DNA of 64,000 nt from Nitrospirota bacterium (GTDB lineage Bacteria; Nitrospirota; Thermodesulfovibrionia; Thermodesulfovibrionales; Dissulfurispiraceae): the NCBI GenBank assembly GCA_040752355.1, contig JBFMHE010000015.1, positions 1 to 64,000 of the forward strand, given 5' to 3'. Both the position numbers and the translations under genes were made by a program. Within the stretch, counting starts at the first letter, position 1; the number at the start of each line of letters is the position of its first letter. Under the pieces are notes generated by a model that saw only the letters and a program-made list of their open reading frames with translations, did not search any database and was not told where the DNA came from. This document shows, piece after piece, positions 36,401 to 45,737 of the stretch.

Positions 36401-36487
36401 GGCCTGCATCGATCCGATGCCGCCGCCGACGATGAGGACCGAACCGCGCTTCTTGCCACCGTTATTAGATGAAGGGTTCGCGCTCAT
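33443..36487 (-). CDS. hdrA: Heterodisulfide reductase subunit A, long (tandem) form
   Basis: A 1014-residue iron-sulfur flavoprotein, about 1.5 times the length of methanogen HdrA because the FAD module is duplicated: GGGIGSMQAALDLADSGF near residue 20 and IGGGVAGMTSALALAEQGF near residue 605. Ferredoxin-type clusters are seen at CTGCGDCEAKCP (about 120) and at the C-terminus (CMSCLSCFRVCPFDSP, CMGCGICAGICPAKAF). HdrA holds the bifurcating FAD. The ATG at 36487 overlaps the hdrB stop in an ATGA; the long open frame upstream is unrelated to HdrA. Confidence 0.94.
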   Translation of the reverse strand: MSANPSSNNGGKKRGSVLIVGGGIGSMQAALDLADSGFKVHLVQKDPSIGGTMVMLDKTFPTGDCAMCMISPKMVEVGRHLNIDIHTLAEVTSVEGGPGNYRATIKLAPRYVDPEKCTGCGDCEAKCPKKVTSEFEQGLATRKAIYSLFAQAVPNTRAIDAGQCLYLTKGVCRSCQKVCKAGAINYEDKGREIEVNVGAVILAPGLDRYNAKVRGELGLGRWPNVVSSIQFERILSASGPYKGEVKRPSDEKHPHKVAWIQCVGSRDSHNANPWCSSVCCMYATKQAIIAKEHDKRIEPTIFYMEMRAFGKDFDKYVERAKKDYGVRYQRAMVSAVREEPGTGNLITRYADEEGRLIDESFDMVVLSVGLEPHKNADEFAKTFGIETNAYKFARTSPLLPVRTSKEGIFVTGTYQGPKDIPDTVMQGSAVAGEAMALLGEARGTETVKKELPPERDVAAEDARIGVFVCHCGINIASTVDIDKVVEAAKELPGVVYATNTIYACAQDNQEVIKQTIKEQNLNRVVVASCTPRTHEPLFQETIRDAGLNKYLFDLADIREQCSWCHMGKKEEATKKAKQIVKMSVAKSRLQKPIQTDTVGVTPSCMIIGGGVAGMTSALALAEQGFEVHLIEKESELGGLVRNLHRTLEGSDVQAFLKQRIEAVRSHPRIRLHTGAEVKKTEGFVGNFKTTLTDGSAFEHGTIILATGGVEYEPTEYLFDDSKRVVTQRELEKRLAAGETPKTGESFVMIQCVGSREEPNQYCSRICCQDAVKNAIAIKEKNPDAQVTILYRDIRTYGLREDFYKRARELGVLFVRYEVDRKPAVEKAGDRLQVRTWDYMLDRELSLDADWVALSTGLRPHPTTDQVGEMYKVTRNPDGYFLEAHVKLRPVDFPSEGIFVAGLAHAPKNLDETITQALAAAGRAGVVLSHQRLAVSGIIAKHRRELCMSCLSCFRVCPFDSPYIAEDGKVSHNEVKCMGCGICAGICPAKAFQVNNFRDDQVLAMIDAAVECETA

Positions 36488-37362
36488 AGCAGTTTCAGCT
36501 CCTTTAACAGTCCCATTGCATCGGTAAAGTGCCGGTCGATCTGCATCTGCCGGGCATCGAGGCCGAGGGCGACACCGATCAGCTCGGTGATGAAGTAGAC
36601 CGGCAGACGCTCGGGGATGCCGAATTTCTCTCTCACCTGGTCCTGGTAGGCGTCCAGGTTGAACTGGCACATCGGGCAGGTGACGACAAAGCAGTTGGCG
36701 CCGCGGGCAAGGGCGTCTTTCATGATCCTCGACATCAGGAAGAGCGAGGTGTCGGTATCGTTGACCGAGGCGGCGGCGCCGCAGCAGTCGGTCTTGAAGC
36801 TCCAGTCGAGGGGCTTTGCGCCGAGGGCCTTGAGGACCGTCTCCATCCCCTGCGGATTCTCGACACTGTCGGGGACATCCAGGTCCATCGGGAAGCGGGT
36901 CATGAGACAGCCGTAGTAGCAGACCGGGACCAGCCCCTCGAGCTTCCTGGCCGCCTTCTCGGCGAGCTCGCCGGAGGTGACCTTCGGAAGGAGGACTTCG
37001 AGGATGCTCCTGATCTTCGTTTTTCCTTCGACCTTCTTGCTCAGCTCTTCATTGATCGTCTTCTTCAGCTCGGGGTCCTCGAGCAGCTTCTTCTGGGAGA
37101 CGAGGGTCCTGCTGTAGCAGGAGGAGCAGGGAATCACCATCTCCGCATAACCGCTGGCATCGACGATACCGAGGTTGCGGGCGGGGAGGGCGATGGAGAG
37201 GAACTCATCGGTCTTTGCGGCCGAGGTTGCGCCGCAGCAGTTCCAGTCCTCTATCTCCTTGAGCTCGATCCCCAGCTTACCGAGCACCGCCTTGCACTGG
37301 ATATCGTAAAGCTCGGACGAAGCATGTAAGGTACAACCGGGATAGTACGCTATCTCTACCAT
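36484..37362 (-). CDS. hdrB: Heterodisulfide reductase subunit B
   Basis: A 292-residue protein with two CCG domains: DWNCCGATSA near residue 42 with CSSCYSR near 80, and KTDCCGAAASV near 190 with CPMCQFNLD near 233. These bind the two unusual non-cubane [4Fe-4S] clusters that reduce disulfides in methanogens; in metF-linked systems the physiological role is less clear. N-terminal YYPGCTLHAS is typical. It is encoded between hdrC and hdrA. Confidence 0.95.
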   Translation of the reverse strand: MVEIAYYPGCTLHASSELYDIQCKAVLGKLGIELKEIEDWNCCGATSAAKTDEFLSIALPARNLGIVDASGYAEMVIPCSSCYSRTLVSQKKLLEDPELKKTINEELSKKVEGKTKIRSILEVLLPKVTSGELAEKAARKLEGLVPVCYYGCLMTRFPMDLDVPDSVENPQGMETVLKALGAKPLDWSFKTDCCGAAASVNDTDTSLFLMSRIMKDALARGANCFVVTCPMCQFNLDAYQDQVREKFGIPERLPVYFITELIGVALGLDARQMQIDRHFTDAMGLLKELKLL

Positions 37363-37371
37363 AAAATACCC

Positions 37372-37971
37372 CTACTTTGCCTTTTCCCTGGACTTTTTAT
37401 AAAGGTTCTTGACCTCGGAACGGTTCCTGACCTTTCCGAGCCCGAGATGCAGCCTCTTCTTGCCCATCATCGCGAGACCCAGCCGGGAGGCGCTCTTCAC
37501 TTCGTCGAGCGCAGCCTTCATGCCGCCCTCTTTCATCTCCTTGACGATATAAAGTCCCATGAACTCCGCTTCGTTGAACCGGCCGAAGTGCGCTGCAGAC
37601 TTCATGAAGGATTCATGGAAAGCGGCCACCTTGGGGAGCAGCGGCTGGCTGTGGTTTTCCTTGGACATCTGCTTCAGGGTCTCGTTGATGCGGGCGGTCT
37701 GGATATTGTTGGGGCAGCGCGTACCGCAGGTATAGCAGGAGAGGCACTTCCAGACGAGGAGGTTGTTGAGGGCTGCCTCCTTGTCGCCGAGCAGGATCAT
37801 CCTGATGAGGCGGTCGGGAGTGACCCCTTCGGTCTCTTCTCCTACCGGGCAGCCTGCTGCACAGCGGCGGCACTGGTAGCAGGCGCGCAGGTTCTGGCCC
37901 GACCGGTCGACGATTTCCTGTAACAGAGACGTGGAGAGCGCAGGCTCATACTTCAATGCAGTTCTCGACAT
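37372..37971 (-). CDS. hdrC: Heterodisulfide reductase subunit C
   Basis: A 199-residue ferredoxin-type subunit with two [4Fe-4S] motifs: CYQCRRCAAGCPVGEE (about residue 33) and CLSCYTCGTRCPNNIQ (about 75). HdrC carries electrons between HdrA and HdrB. First gene of the hdrCBA-mvhD-metVF operon. The C-terminal third is a basic helical tail. Confidence 0.95.
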   Translation of the reverse strand: MSRTALKYEPALSTSLLQEIVDRSGQNLRACYQCRRCAAGCPVGEETEGVTPDRLIRMILLGDKEAALNNLLVWKCLSCYTCGTRCPNNIQTARINETLKQMSKENHSQPLLPKVAAFHESFMKSAAHFGRFNEAEFMGLYIVKEMKEGGMKAALDEVKSASRLGLAMMGKKRLHLGLGKVRNRSEVKNLYKKSREKAK

Positions 37972-38109
37972 AGCCTACTCCTTCAGAAGACTTTACTCTG
38001 GAATTCCCGCACGATACAGGTATGCCAGGGGCGTCTTTTATACGAGGATAATTAAAATTTATATTACCATCGCCTTTCTGGTTTATGCAATAAAAAGGCG
38101 CCGCTCAAA

Positions 38110-38341
38110 AGGAGGGGGCAGAGGTGAGTCATTTGGAGCGGCATGGGCAGCCCAAGCGGAGCCCCGCCCCAAAAAGACGTTGTCTTTTTGGGGACCCCAT
38201 AGAGATGCAGAGGGCTCCCGGAAAGTCGTAGACTTTTCGGGAATTCCGGAGCGGGTCGGTACGACTCGATTCCGAGCTGCCCCGCCTCGGAGGTCGCATC
38301 GACCGAGAATGAGCGAAAATGACTCACCTCTGCCCCCTCCT
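38110..38341 (+). repeat. Dispersed structured element, copy 2 (expanded)
   Basis: A 232-base element between folD and hdrC. The main helix is a perfect 25-bp inverted repeat (38110-38134 with 38317-38341) of quite different sequence from the other copies. Inside are the shared boxes GGAGCGG (38135), AAGCGGA, CCTCGGAGG and GAGAATGAGCGAA, plus two extra perfect hairpins: CCCCAAAAAGAC-GTT-GTCTTTTTGGGG and CCCGAAAAGTC-like around 38216-38242. The third hairpin is GGTCG-CAT-CGACC with the GGA bulge. The flanks (37972-38109, 38342-38419) show a 7-bp inverted repeat and CCCCGG/CCGGGG but no gene. Confidence 0.8.
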
Positions 38342-38419
38342 CTTCTGATCGCTATCCCCGGAGCGCCGCAGATTCCTGTACGCCCCGGGGTATCATCATA
38401 ATCTTGGCATTTCAGGTGC

Positions 38420-39328
38420 TTACTTTATGCCGGCGTGCATCTTTGCCGACGTGACGGTGTTCTTCATGAGCATGGTGATGGTCATCGGACCGACGCCGCC
38501 GGGCACAGGGGTGATGGCGCCGGCAATCTCTTTGGCAGCATCGAAATCGACATCGCCCTTGAGGATGGGGACCATCTTGCCGGTCTTCTCGCTCTTCTTT
38601 TCACCGACGCGATTGACGCCCACATCGATGACGCAGGCGCCGGGCTTGATCCATTCGGGTTTTACCAGGCCCGGCACGCCGGCAGCGACGATGAGGATAT
38701 CGGCGCGCTTGCAGTGAGACTGGAGGTTTTTCGTCCCGGTATGCACGATGGTGACGGTGGAGTTTGCACCTCTGCCCTTCTGGAGCATGATGTTGGCGAT
38801 GGGCTTGCCGACGATATTCGAGCGGCCGACCACCACGACCTCGGCGCCCGAGGTCTCATAGCCGGAGCGCACGATCAGCTCCTGTATGCCGGCAGGGGTG
38901 CAGGGGAGGAACTTCGCCTCCGAGCCGCCGATCATCAGGCGGCCCACATTGACCGGATGGAAGGAATCGACGTCCTTGTCGGGGTCGATGGCATTGAGGA
39001 CCTTTTTCTCATTGATATGTTTGGGGAGCGGGAGCTGGACGAGGATGCCGTGGATCTTCGGATCCTTGTTGTACTTTTCGATGAGCGTGAGCAGACCCTC
39101 TTCGGAGAGGTCCTCGGGCTGATCGTCCTGAATGGAGTGGAAGCCGAGCTCATGCGCGGTCTTCTGCTTGGCGGTAACATAGCTGACTGAAGCGGGGTTC
39201 TTGCCTACCAGGATGGTGACCAGGCCGGGCACGACCCCTGTTTTTGCTTTCAGATCGGCTACTTCCTTCTTGAGCTCCTCCCTGATCTGCGCTGCTACTT
39301 CGGTGCCGCTGATGATTTTTGCTGACAT
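38420..39328 (-). CDS. folD: Bifunctional methylenetetrahydrofolate dehydrogenase/cyclohydrolase
   Basis: A 302-residue FolD. The catalytic Tyr/Lys segment SYVTAKQKTAHELGF (about residue 50), the folate-binding QLPLPKHINEKKVLNAIDPDKDVD and the nucleotide-binding VVVGRSNIVGKPIANIML are all present, ending in TPVPGGVGPMTITMLMKNT. It interconverts methylene-THF and formyl-THF, the step before MetF in the methyl branch. Encoded on the same strand as the hdr-met operon but separated from it by structured element copy 2. Confidence 0.97.
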   Translation of the reverse strand: MSAKIISGTEVAAQIREELKKEVADLKAKTGVVPGLVTILVGKNPASVSYVTAKQKTAHELGFHSIQDDQPEDLSEEGLLTLIEKYNKDPKIHGILVQLPLPKHINEKKVLNAIDPDKDVDSFHPVNVGRLMIGGSEAKFLPCTPAGIQELIVRSGYETSGAEVVVVGRSNIVGKPIANIMLQKGRGANSTVTIVHTGTKNLQSHCKRADILIVAAGVPGLVKPEWIKPGACVIDVGVNRVGEKKSEKTGKMVPILKGDVDFDAAKEIAGAITPVPGGVGPMTITMLMKNTVTSAKMHAGIK

Positions 39329-39379
39329 TCTGACCTCCTCTTTAGCTTTTATTGAAAAACGGAAGCAAATATCGGTGTG

Positions 39380-39937
39380 TTAAGCGCCCTTGATCAGCGA
39401 GAGCATCTCTTCGCGGGTGCTCTGTTTCGACCTGAAGATCCCCCGCACTGCCGACGTCGTCGTCCTCGATCCCGGCTTTTTGATTCCCCTCATGCTCATG
39501 CAAAGGTGCTCTGCATCGATGACGACCATGCAGCCCCGAGGCTTGATCCTGGTCATGATCATATCGGCGAGCTGTGCGGTCAGCCGCTCCTGGACCTGCG
39601 GCCTCTTGGCGAGGTGCTCGAGGGCCTTGGCCAGCTCGCTCAAGCCGACGATATTGCCCGAAGGGATATAGGCGATATGCGCCTTGCCGATGAAGGGCAG
39701 CAGGTGGTGCTCGCAGACCGAGTAGAAGGGGATATCCTTCAGCAGCACCATCTCGTCGTGGCTCTCGCCGTCGATCGGCTTGAGCAGGTCCTCTTCAGGG
39801 TCTTGCAGTCCCGAAAAGATCTCGGCGAACATCTTCGCCACCCGCTCGGGCGTATCCTTGATGCCGGGCCTGGCAGTATCCTCCCCGATCCCTTCGAGGA
39901 TCAATCTTACCCCTTCTCTAATTTTTTTTGCGTCCAT
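39380..39937 (-). CDS. folE: GTP cyclohydrolase I
   Basis: A 185-residue FolE. The zinc site is formed by the Cys and His of [20 protein letters not shown] and a later Cys in [19 protein letters not shown]; the GTP site includes [15 protein letters not shown]. First step of tetrahydrofolate synthesis from GTP. It overlaps the end of the cyclo-ligase gene by 20 bases, forming a folate gene cluster with folD. Confidence 0.96.
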   Translation of the reverse strand: MDAKKIREGVRLILEGIGEDTARPGIKDTPERVAKMFAEIFSGLQDPEEDLLKPIDGESHDEMVLLKDIPFYSVCEHHLLPFIGKAHIAYIPSGNIVGLSELAKALEHLAKRPQVQERLTAQLADMIMTRIKPRGCMVVIDAEHLCMSMRGIKKPGSRTTTSAVRGIFRSKQSTREEMLSLIKGA

Positions 39938-40481
39938 CGAAGCGTAAAATCCTTCTATCGGTAACGATTATATCCATTTTCATATCATGGTCTTCGGAGA
40001 GAATGCGCTCCACCATCTGCTCTTCGTACGCCAGCGCAACGGTACGGGCCGCCGTACGACAAAGTAGTTTATCATAAAACCCCTTGCCGTATCCCAGCCT
40101 GTTGCCCTGCCCGTCGAAGGCGACGCCGGGCACGATGACGACATCGACCGCTGCAATATCGACACTCCGCTCTTCAGAGAGCTGCGGCTCGGGTATCCCC
40201 AGGTAGCCGGGGACGAGCTCTTCCATGGATTTGATTTCGTAGAGGGCGAGGAGGCCGCTTGCGCGGTCCACTTTCGGGAGGACGGCGCGCTTCCCCTCCG
40301 CGAGGCTCTGCCGGAGCAGGGTCAGGGTGTCGACTTCGCTCCTGAACGAGGCGTAGAAAAGAATGGTGCGGGAAGTATGAAATTCCGGGAGCTCCGCAAG
40401 GCGCTCTCCGATCGCCCGGTCTTTGGCGTTCCTGAGCTCCTCGCTTATGGCGTCACGGCGGGAGAGGACCTCTTTGCGCAT
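39918..40481 (-). CDS. 5-formyltetrahydrofolate cyclo-ligase family protein
   Basis: A protein of 187 residues from the ATG at 40481, or 203 from a TTG at 40529 that has an AGGGG upstream; the true start is uncertain. Motifs: [12 protein letters not shown] at the N-terminus, [22 protein letters not shown] in the ATP site, and the family signature [23 protein letters not shown]. It converts 5-formyl-THF to methenyl-THF. It sits between cooC and folE. Confidence 0.92.
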   Translation of the reverse strand: MRKEVLSRRDAISEELRNAKDRAIGERLAELPEFHTSRTILFYASFRSEVDTLTLLRQSLAEGKRAVLPKVDRASGLLALYEIKSMEELVPGYLGIPEPQLSEERSVDIAAVDVVIVPGVAFDGQGNRLGYGKGFYDKLLCRTAARTVALAYEEQMVERILSEDHDMKMDIIVTDRRILRFDGRKKN

Positions 40482-40539
40482 CAGGCGCTTCTCGTTGAAC
40501 AGGCTGCTCTCCTGGCCCCGGTCTTCCAAAGCGCCGCCC

Positions 40540-41316
40540 CTAGCGTCGCATCGACTGTTCGAGTCTGGCTTTGATCTCTTTGATGTCGCTGACAAGTGAA
40601 GAGGTCTGGAAAGGAGAGACGCCGCGCAGGTCGGCATCCATGACCTCCTGGCTGAAGCGCATGGCGCCCAGGAGCTCCATCTCGCCGAGGTGCTCCCGCA
40701 GAAAGGCGAGGTCGCTGTCGCTCCTCACCTTGTTGGCGACGACAAACACCTTCTGCACGCCGAGCCCTTTGGCAAGCTCTTTGACCGTATGCGCGGTCTG
40801 CACGCTCCTCTGTCCCGGCTCGACGACGACGATGAAGGCATCGACCGCCTCGGCAGTTCCGCGGGTGAGGTGCTCTATGCCCGCTTCCATATCGACGATG
40901 ATCGCCTCATCGCGCTCGGCGATGAGGTGCTTGAGCAGTCTCCGTAAAAAGACATGTTCGGGACAGTAGCAGCCGGAAGCAGCCGCCTTCGACTTCCCCA
41001 TGACGAGGAGGGTGACCCCATCGATCCGATGCCCGATCCCTTCGGGCAGGTCGTCGACCTTGGGGTTGAGCTTGAACATGCTGCCGGGGCTGCCCGGCCT
41101 GGCGCCGGTACGCTCCTCGATAAGGTCGTCCATCTCTGCGATGGGCCTCAGTTTCTGTATATCGGCGGGCTTCACCCCGAGGGCCTGCGCGAGATTGGCG
41201 TCCGGGTCGGCATCGACAGCGATGACCCGTTTCCCCTCTGATGCAAAGAGGTGGCTTAATACTGCCGAGAGCGTCGTCTTGCCGACGCCTCCTTTGCCGG
41301 TAACCGCTATCTTCAT
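40540..41316 (-). CDS. cooC: CO dehydrogenase nickel-insertion ATPase CooC
   Basis: A 258-residue MinD/ArsA-like ATPase. The deviant Walker A is GKGGVGKTTLSAVLSHLFA, the switch region DADPDANLAQALG, and the nickel/zinc-binding CxC appears as SGCYCPEHVFLRRLL (Cys near residue 115). CooC supplies nickel to the C-cluster of carbon monoxide dehydrogenase. With CooT (10.3 kb) this implies an acsA/cooS gene elsewhere; none is in the window. It heads the folate cluster. Confidence 0.93.
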   Translation of the reverse strand: MKIAVTGKGGVGKTTLSAVLSHLFASEGKRVIAVDADPDANLAQALGVKPADIQKLRPIAEMDDLIEERTGARPGSPGSMFKLNPKVDDLPEGIGHRIDGVTLLVMGKSKAAASGCYCPEHVFLRRLLKHLIAERDEAIIVDMEAGIEHLTRGTAEAVDAFIVVVEPGQRSVQTAHTVKELAKGLGVQKVFVVANKVRSDSDLAFLREHLGEMELLGAMRFSQEVMDADLRGVSPFQTSSLVSDIKEIKARLEQSMRR

Positions 41317-41406
41317 GATCTTAAATTATAACACAACGATACTGCCTCACAGCAGTTCCTCTGTAGTTAAGTTGCCCTGCTGTTTTGCCGTGTGTTATCA
41401 TTTTTC

Positions 41407-42615
41407 ATGGAAGCCAGAAAAATCATTGAGGATTCAGACCGCTACCTGATGCATACCTATAACCGCTTCCCCGTGGTGTTGAGAAAAGGCCGGGGAGTGA
41501 AGGTATGGGGCGCCGACGGCAAGGAGTATCTCGACTTCGTCGGCGGGGTCGCGGTGAATGTGCTCGGGCATTGCCATCCCAAGGTCGTCATCGCCCTCCA
41601 GAAGCAGGCGCAGCGGCTGCTCCATGTCTCGAACCTTTATCATATCGAGCCCCAGGTAAAGCTGGCCAGGATCCTCGTAACCCACTCTTTCGCCGATAAG
41701 GTTTTTTTCTGCAACTCGGGAGCGGAAGCCAACGAGGCTGCCATGAAACTGGCCCGGAAGTACGCGAAAGAGCATTCAGGGCATCGCGACCATGACCGCT
41801 ACGAGATCATTACGGCCCTGAACTCCTTTCATGGGAGGACGCTCGCCACGATCACGGCTACGGGCCAGGAGAAGTTCCAGAAAGGGTTCGAGCCGCTCAT
41901 GCCCGGCTTCAAGTATGTGCCGTTCAACGACATCCAGGCCCTCGAGGCAGCGCTGACCAGGAACACCTGCGCGGTCCTGCTCGAGCCGATTCAGGGCGAG
42001 GGCGGGGTGAAGCTCCCTTCGGAGGAGTACCTGAAACAGGTGCGGGAGCTCTGCGACCGGCATGACCTCCTCCTGATCCTCGATGAGGTGCAGACCGGGA
42101 TCGGCAGGACAGGGAAGCTCTTCGCCTATGAGCATTACGGCATAACTCCCGACATCATGACCCTCGCCAAAGGGCTCGGCGGCGGCGCCCCGATCGGGGC
42201 TATGCTCGCGACCGACCGGGTGGCAGCGGCATTCAAGCCAGGCAACCATGCCTCGACCTTCGGCGGCAATCCGCTCGTCTGCGCAGCTGCGATCGCGACC
42301 CTGGAGGCGGTGATCGAGGACGGCTTCATCCTGGACCACTGCAACCGCATGGGGAACTATCTCGTGGAGCGTCTGGCACAGCTCAAAGAATACCACCAGC
42401 AGATCATGGAGGTGCGGGGCAGGGGCCTCCTCGTCGGCATGGAGCTCACCAGGGACGGCATGCCGATCGTCACCGCGTGCCTCGAGCGCGGCATCCTGAT
42501 CAACTGCACCGGGGGCGGCAATGTGCTCCGGTTCATGCCGCCGCTGACGGTTGAGGAAAAGGATATCGACCATGTGGTGGGAGTCCTCGACGAGCTTCTG
42601 GAAAAGGCGCTATGA
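41407..42615 (+). CDS. argD: Acetylornithine aminotransferase
   Basis: A 402-residue class III PLP aminotransferase. Features: FCNSGAEANEAAMKLARKY (cofactor phosphate), HGRTLATITATGQEKFQKGFEP, LLILDEVQTGIGRTGKLFAYE, and the PLP lysine in TLAKGLGGGAPIGAM. It makes N-acetylornithine for arginine, or succinyl-diaminopimelate. The Met at 41407 gives the usual family start. Its last four bases overlap argF. Confidence 0.95.
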   Translation: MEARKIIEDSDRYLMHTYNRFPVVLRKGRGVKVWGADGKEYLDFVGGVAVNVLGHCHPKVVIALQKQAQRLLHVSNLYHIEPQVKLARILVTHSFADKVFFCNSGAEANEAAMKLARKYAKEHSGHRDHDRYEIITALNSFHGRTLATITATGQEKFQKGFEPLMPGFKYVPFNDIQALEAALTRNTCAVLLEPIQGEGGVKLPSEEYLKQVRELCDRHDLLLILDEVQTGIGRTGKLFAYEHYGITPDIMTLAKGLGGGAPIGAMLATDRVAAAFKPGNHASTFGGNPLVCAAAIATLEAVIEDGFILDHCNRMGNYLVERLAQLKEYHQQIMEVRGRGLLVGMELTRDGMPIVTACLERGILINCTGGGNVLRFMPPLTVEEKDIDHVVGVLDELLEKAL

Positions 42616-43526
42616 GGCGGAAGCGCGATTTTCTCACAGTAGGCGATTTGTCGCGCGATGAGCTGGGATACGTGCTCAAGCGAGCGCAGGAGCTCAAAGC
42701 CGGCGCCGACCGGCAGAAGTGCCCCCTCATCGGCAAGAGTGTCGGCCTCTTTTTCGAAAAACCCTCGACGAGGACGCGGGTCTCGTTCGAAGTGGGTATC
42801 TACCAGCTCGGGGGGCAGGCGCTCTACCTCAATCCCAAGGAGATACAGCTCGGCAGGGGAGAGACCATCGCCGATACGGCAGCAGTTCTTTCCCGCTATC
42901 TGAGTGGTGTCGTCTTGAGGACCCATACCCATGCCCTGATCCGGGAATTCGCCAGGCATGCAGCGGTGCCGGTGATCAACGGTCTCTCGGATATCCACCA
43001 TCCCTGCCAGGCCCTGGCGGATCTGATGACGATCCAGGAGCGGAAAGGCAGGCTCGAAGGGATCAGGCTCGCCTACATCGGCGACGGCAACAACGTAGCC
43101 AATTCATTGCTCGAGGCAGCGGCGATGACCGGCCTCTCCATGATCATAGCCTGCCCCGAAGGGTGCGAGCCAGACCCCGAAGTGCTCGAAAAGGCCCGGC
43201 GGGAAGCCTCGGGAGAGATCGTGGTCCTCAGGGACCCCCGCGAGGCAGCGGGGAGGGCTGATGTGGTCTATACCGATGTCTGGGTGAGCATGGGGCAGGA
43301 GGCTGAGGCCGAAAGGAAGAAGGCGAAGCTCAAGGCATACCAGGTCAATGCTCAGCTCCTCCGGTGCGCGAAGCCCGAGGTGACCGTTCTCCATTGTCTC
43401 CCGGCTCATCGGGGAGAAGAGATCACCGATGAGGTGATGGACGGGCCCCACAGCGCTGTCTTTGACCAGGCCGAAAACAGGCTGCATACCGAAAAGGCGC
43501 TTCTTGAGTTTCTCTTGACCGCTTAA
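42612..43526 (+). CDS. argF: Ornithine carbamoyltransferase
   Basis: A 304-residue transcarbamylase. Carbamoyl-phosphate motif EKPSTRTRVSFEVG, second site DIHHPCQALADLMTI, ornithine motif VYTDVWVSMGQE and catalytic HCLPAHRGEEITDEV. Second gene of an arginine operon with argD; the remaining arg genes are elsewhere. Confidence 0.97.
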   Translation: MRRKRDFLTVGDLSRDELGYVLKRAQELKAGADRQKCPLIGKSVGLFFEKPSTRTRVSFEVGIYQLGGQALYLNPKEIQLGRGETIADTAAVLSRYLSGVVLRTHTHALIREFARHAAVPVINGLSDIHHPCQALADLMTIQERKGRLEGIRLAYIGDGNNVANSLLEAAAMTGLSMIIACPEGCEPDPEVLEKARREASGEIVVLRDPREAAGRADVVYTDVWVSMGQEAEAERKKAKLKAYQVNAQLLRCAKPEVTVLHCLPAHRGEEITDEVMDGPHSAVFDQAENRLHTEKALLEFLLTA

Positions 43527-43538
43527 TATACTGAATGC

Positions 43539-43835
43539 ATGGTCTCTCTGCAGCGAACGCTTCTTTTTCTTGCAGTGATTGTTCTGGCTGCCTGCGCCCC
43601 TTCCCCGGGTAAATCGATCTTCGAGAGAGAGCGCTGCATCGAATGCCATAGCTTCAAGGGGCGGGGAGGCGCAGCGGGTCCTGACCTCACCGCAGTTCAT
43701 AAGAGGCATGATGACGCATGGATCAGGGATAAGCTCAGAATGCCTCAAGCCGTTCTCCCCCACTCGGCGATGCCGAGCTACCGGCACCTCTCCGATGAAG
43801 AGATGCAGGCCCTTATTGATTACTTGAAAGAGTAG
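43539..43835 (+). CDS. Lipoprotein mono-heme cytochrome c
   Basis: A 98-residue protein: lipobox signal peptide ending LAAC (Cys19), one heme-c motif CIECH (C33, C36, H37) and a candidate axial Met in HSAMPSYRHL, followed by the typical final helix DEEMQALIDYLKE. It is a small class I c-type cytochrome tethered to a membrane on the periplasmic side. It lies 12 bases after argF, probably on the same transcript, but is unrelated to arginine synthesis. Confidence 0.92.
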   Translation: MVSLQRTLLFLAVIVLAACAPSPGKSIFERERCIECHSFKGRGGAAGPDLTAVHKRHDDAWIRDKLRMPQAVLPHSAMPSYRHLSDEEMQALIDYLKE

Positions 43836-43847
43836 CCTCCCGCTTTC

Positions 43848-43877
43848 TTGACTTACCGTCGCGCTCTTAGATAAGAT
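43848..43877 (+). promoter_or_regulatory. Putative promoter of rpiB-glyA-nrdR
   Basis: TTGACT (43848-43853) and TAAGAT (43872-43877), 18 bases apart, lie in the 131-base gap before rpiB. The match is moderate. Confidence 0.35.
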
Positions 43878-43966
43878 ACACTTTCCGTAGGTACTTGCCC
43901 TGATTAGCCATAGGAGTTTTTTACTGCTCAGCGGGGCGCCAGCCGGTGGCCTGCGGTGGGAGGAAG

Positions 43967-44437
43967 ATGCGCATCGCTATAGGTTCCGACCATGCCGGGC
44001 TCGATATGAAACGGGAGATTATCTCGCTTCTGACCGAGCTTGGCCACGACTACGTCGATTACGGCACAGAGACCCCGCAGTCCGTGGACTACCCCGATTT
44101 CGGTGAAAAGGTATCCGATGCCGTATCGACGGGAGCGGTCGAGAGGGGGGTCCTCATCTGCGGCACCGGGATCGGCATGTCGATCGTGGCGAACAAGTTC
44201 CCCTATGTCCGGGCATCGCTCTGCAACGAGCTCTTCTCCGCGCGGATGAGCAGGCTCCATAACGATGCGAATGTGCTCGTCCTCGGCGGAAGGATCATAG
44301 GTCGTGACCTGGCGCGCGAGATAGTCAAGACCTGGATGACCACTCCCTTCGAAGGGGGGCGGCATGAGAACAGGCTCAACAAAATAAAGCTCATCGAAGA
44401 GAGAATGTTAGCGAAAGGAACGAAAAGGATTCCCTGA
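43967..44437 (+). CDS. rpiB: Ribose 5-phosphate isomerase B
   Basis: A 156-residue RpiB. GSDHAGLDMKREI at the N-terminus, the catalytic Cys in LICGTGIGMSIVANK and the substrate loop in ARMSRLHNDANVLVLGGR match the family. It interconverts ribose 5-phosphate and ribulose 5-phosphate. The ATG at 43967 is preceded closely by GGGAGG; a GTG at 43946 would add seven residues without family support. Confidence 0.95.
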   Translation: MRIAIGSDHAGLDMKREIISLLTELGHDYVDYGTETPQSVDYPDFGEKVSDAVSTGAVERGVLICGTGIGMSIVANKFPYVRASLCNELFSARMSRLHNDANVLVLGGRIIGRDLAREIVKTWMTTPFEGGRHENRLNKIKLIEERMLAKGTKRIP

Positions 44438-44480
44438 GACAGCAGTGCTGCAGCCCCGGTGTGCTGCTGCCCGGGAATCC
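44427..44480 (+). terminator. Intercistronic hairpin between rpiB and glyA
   Basis: GGATTCCC (44427-44434) pairs with GGGAATCC (44473-44480), and CAGCAG (44440) with CTGCTG (44464), making a two-part stem that includes the rpiB stop codon. No T tract follows, so it may be a processing or stabilising structure rather than a terminator. Confidence 0.4.
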
Positions 44481-44496
44481 CTGCTGGTATTGAACA

Positions 44497-45735
<1,239 letters not shown>

Positions 45736-45737
45736 TT

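Noticed and set aside
33440-36472. Long plus-strand open frames opposite hdrA (about 540 and 460 codons)
   Set aside because: They are mirror frames of a strongly conserved gene in GC-rich DNA, with no recognisable domain, and overlap hdrA over its whole length.
44427-44496. Glycine riboswitch before glyA
   Set aside because: The hairpin has none of the conserved glycine-aptamer sequences and contains the rpiB stop codon; a simple intercistronic stem is enough.
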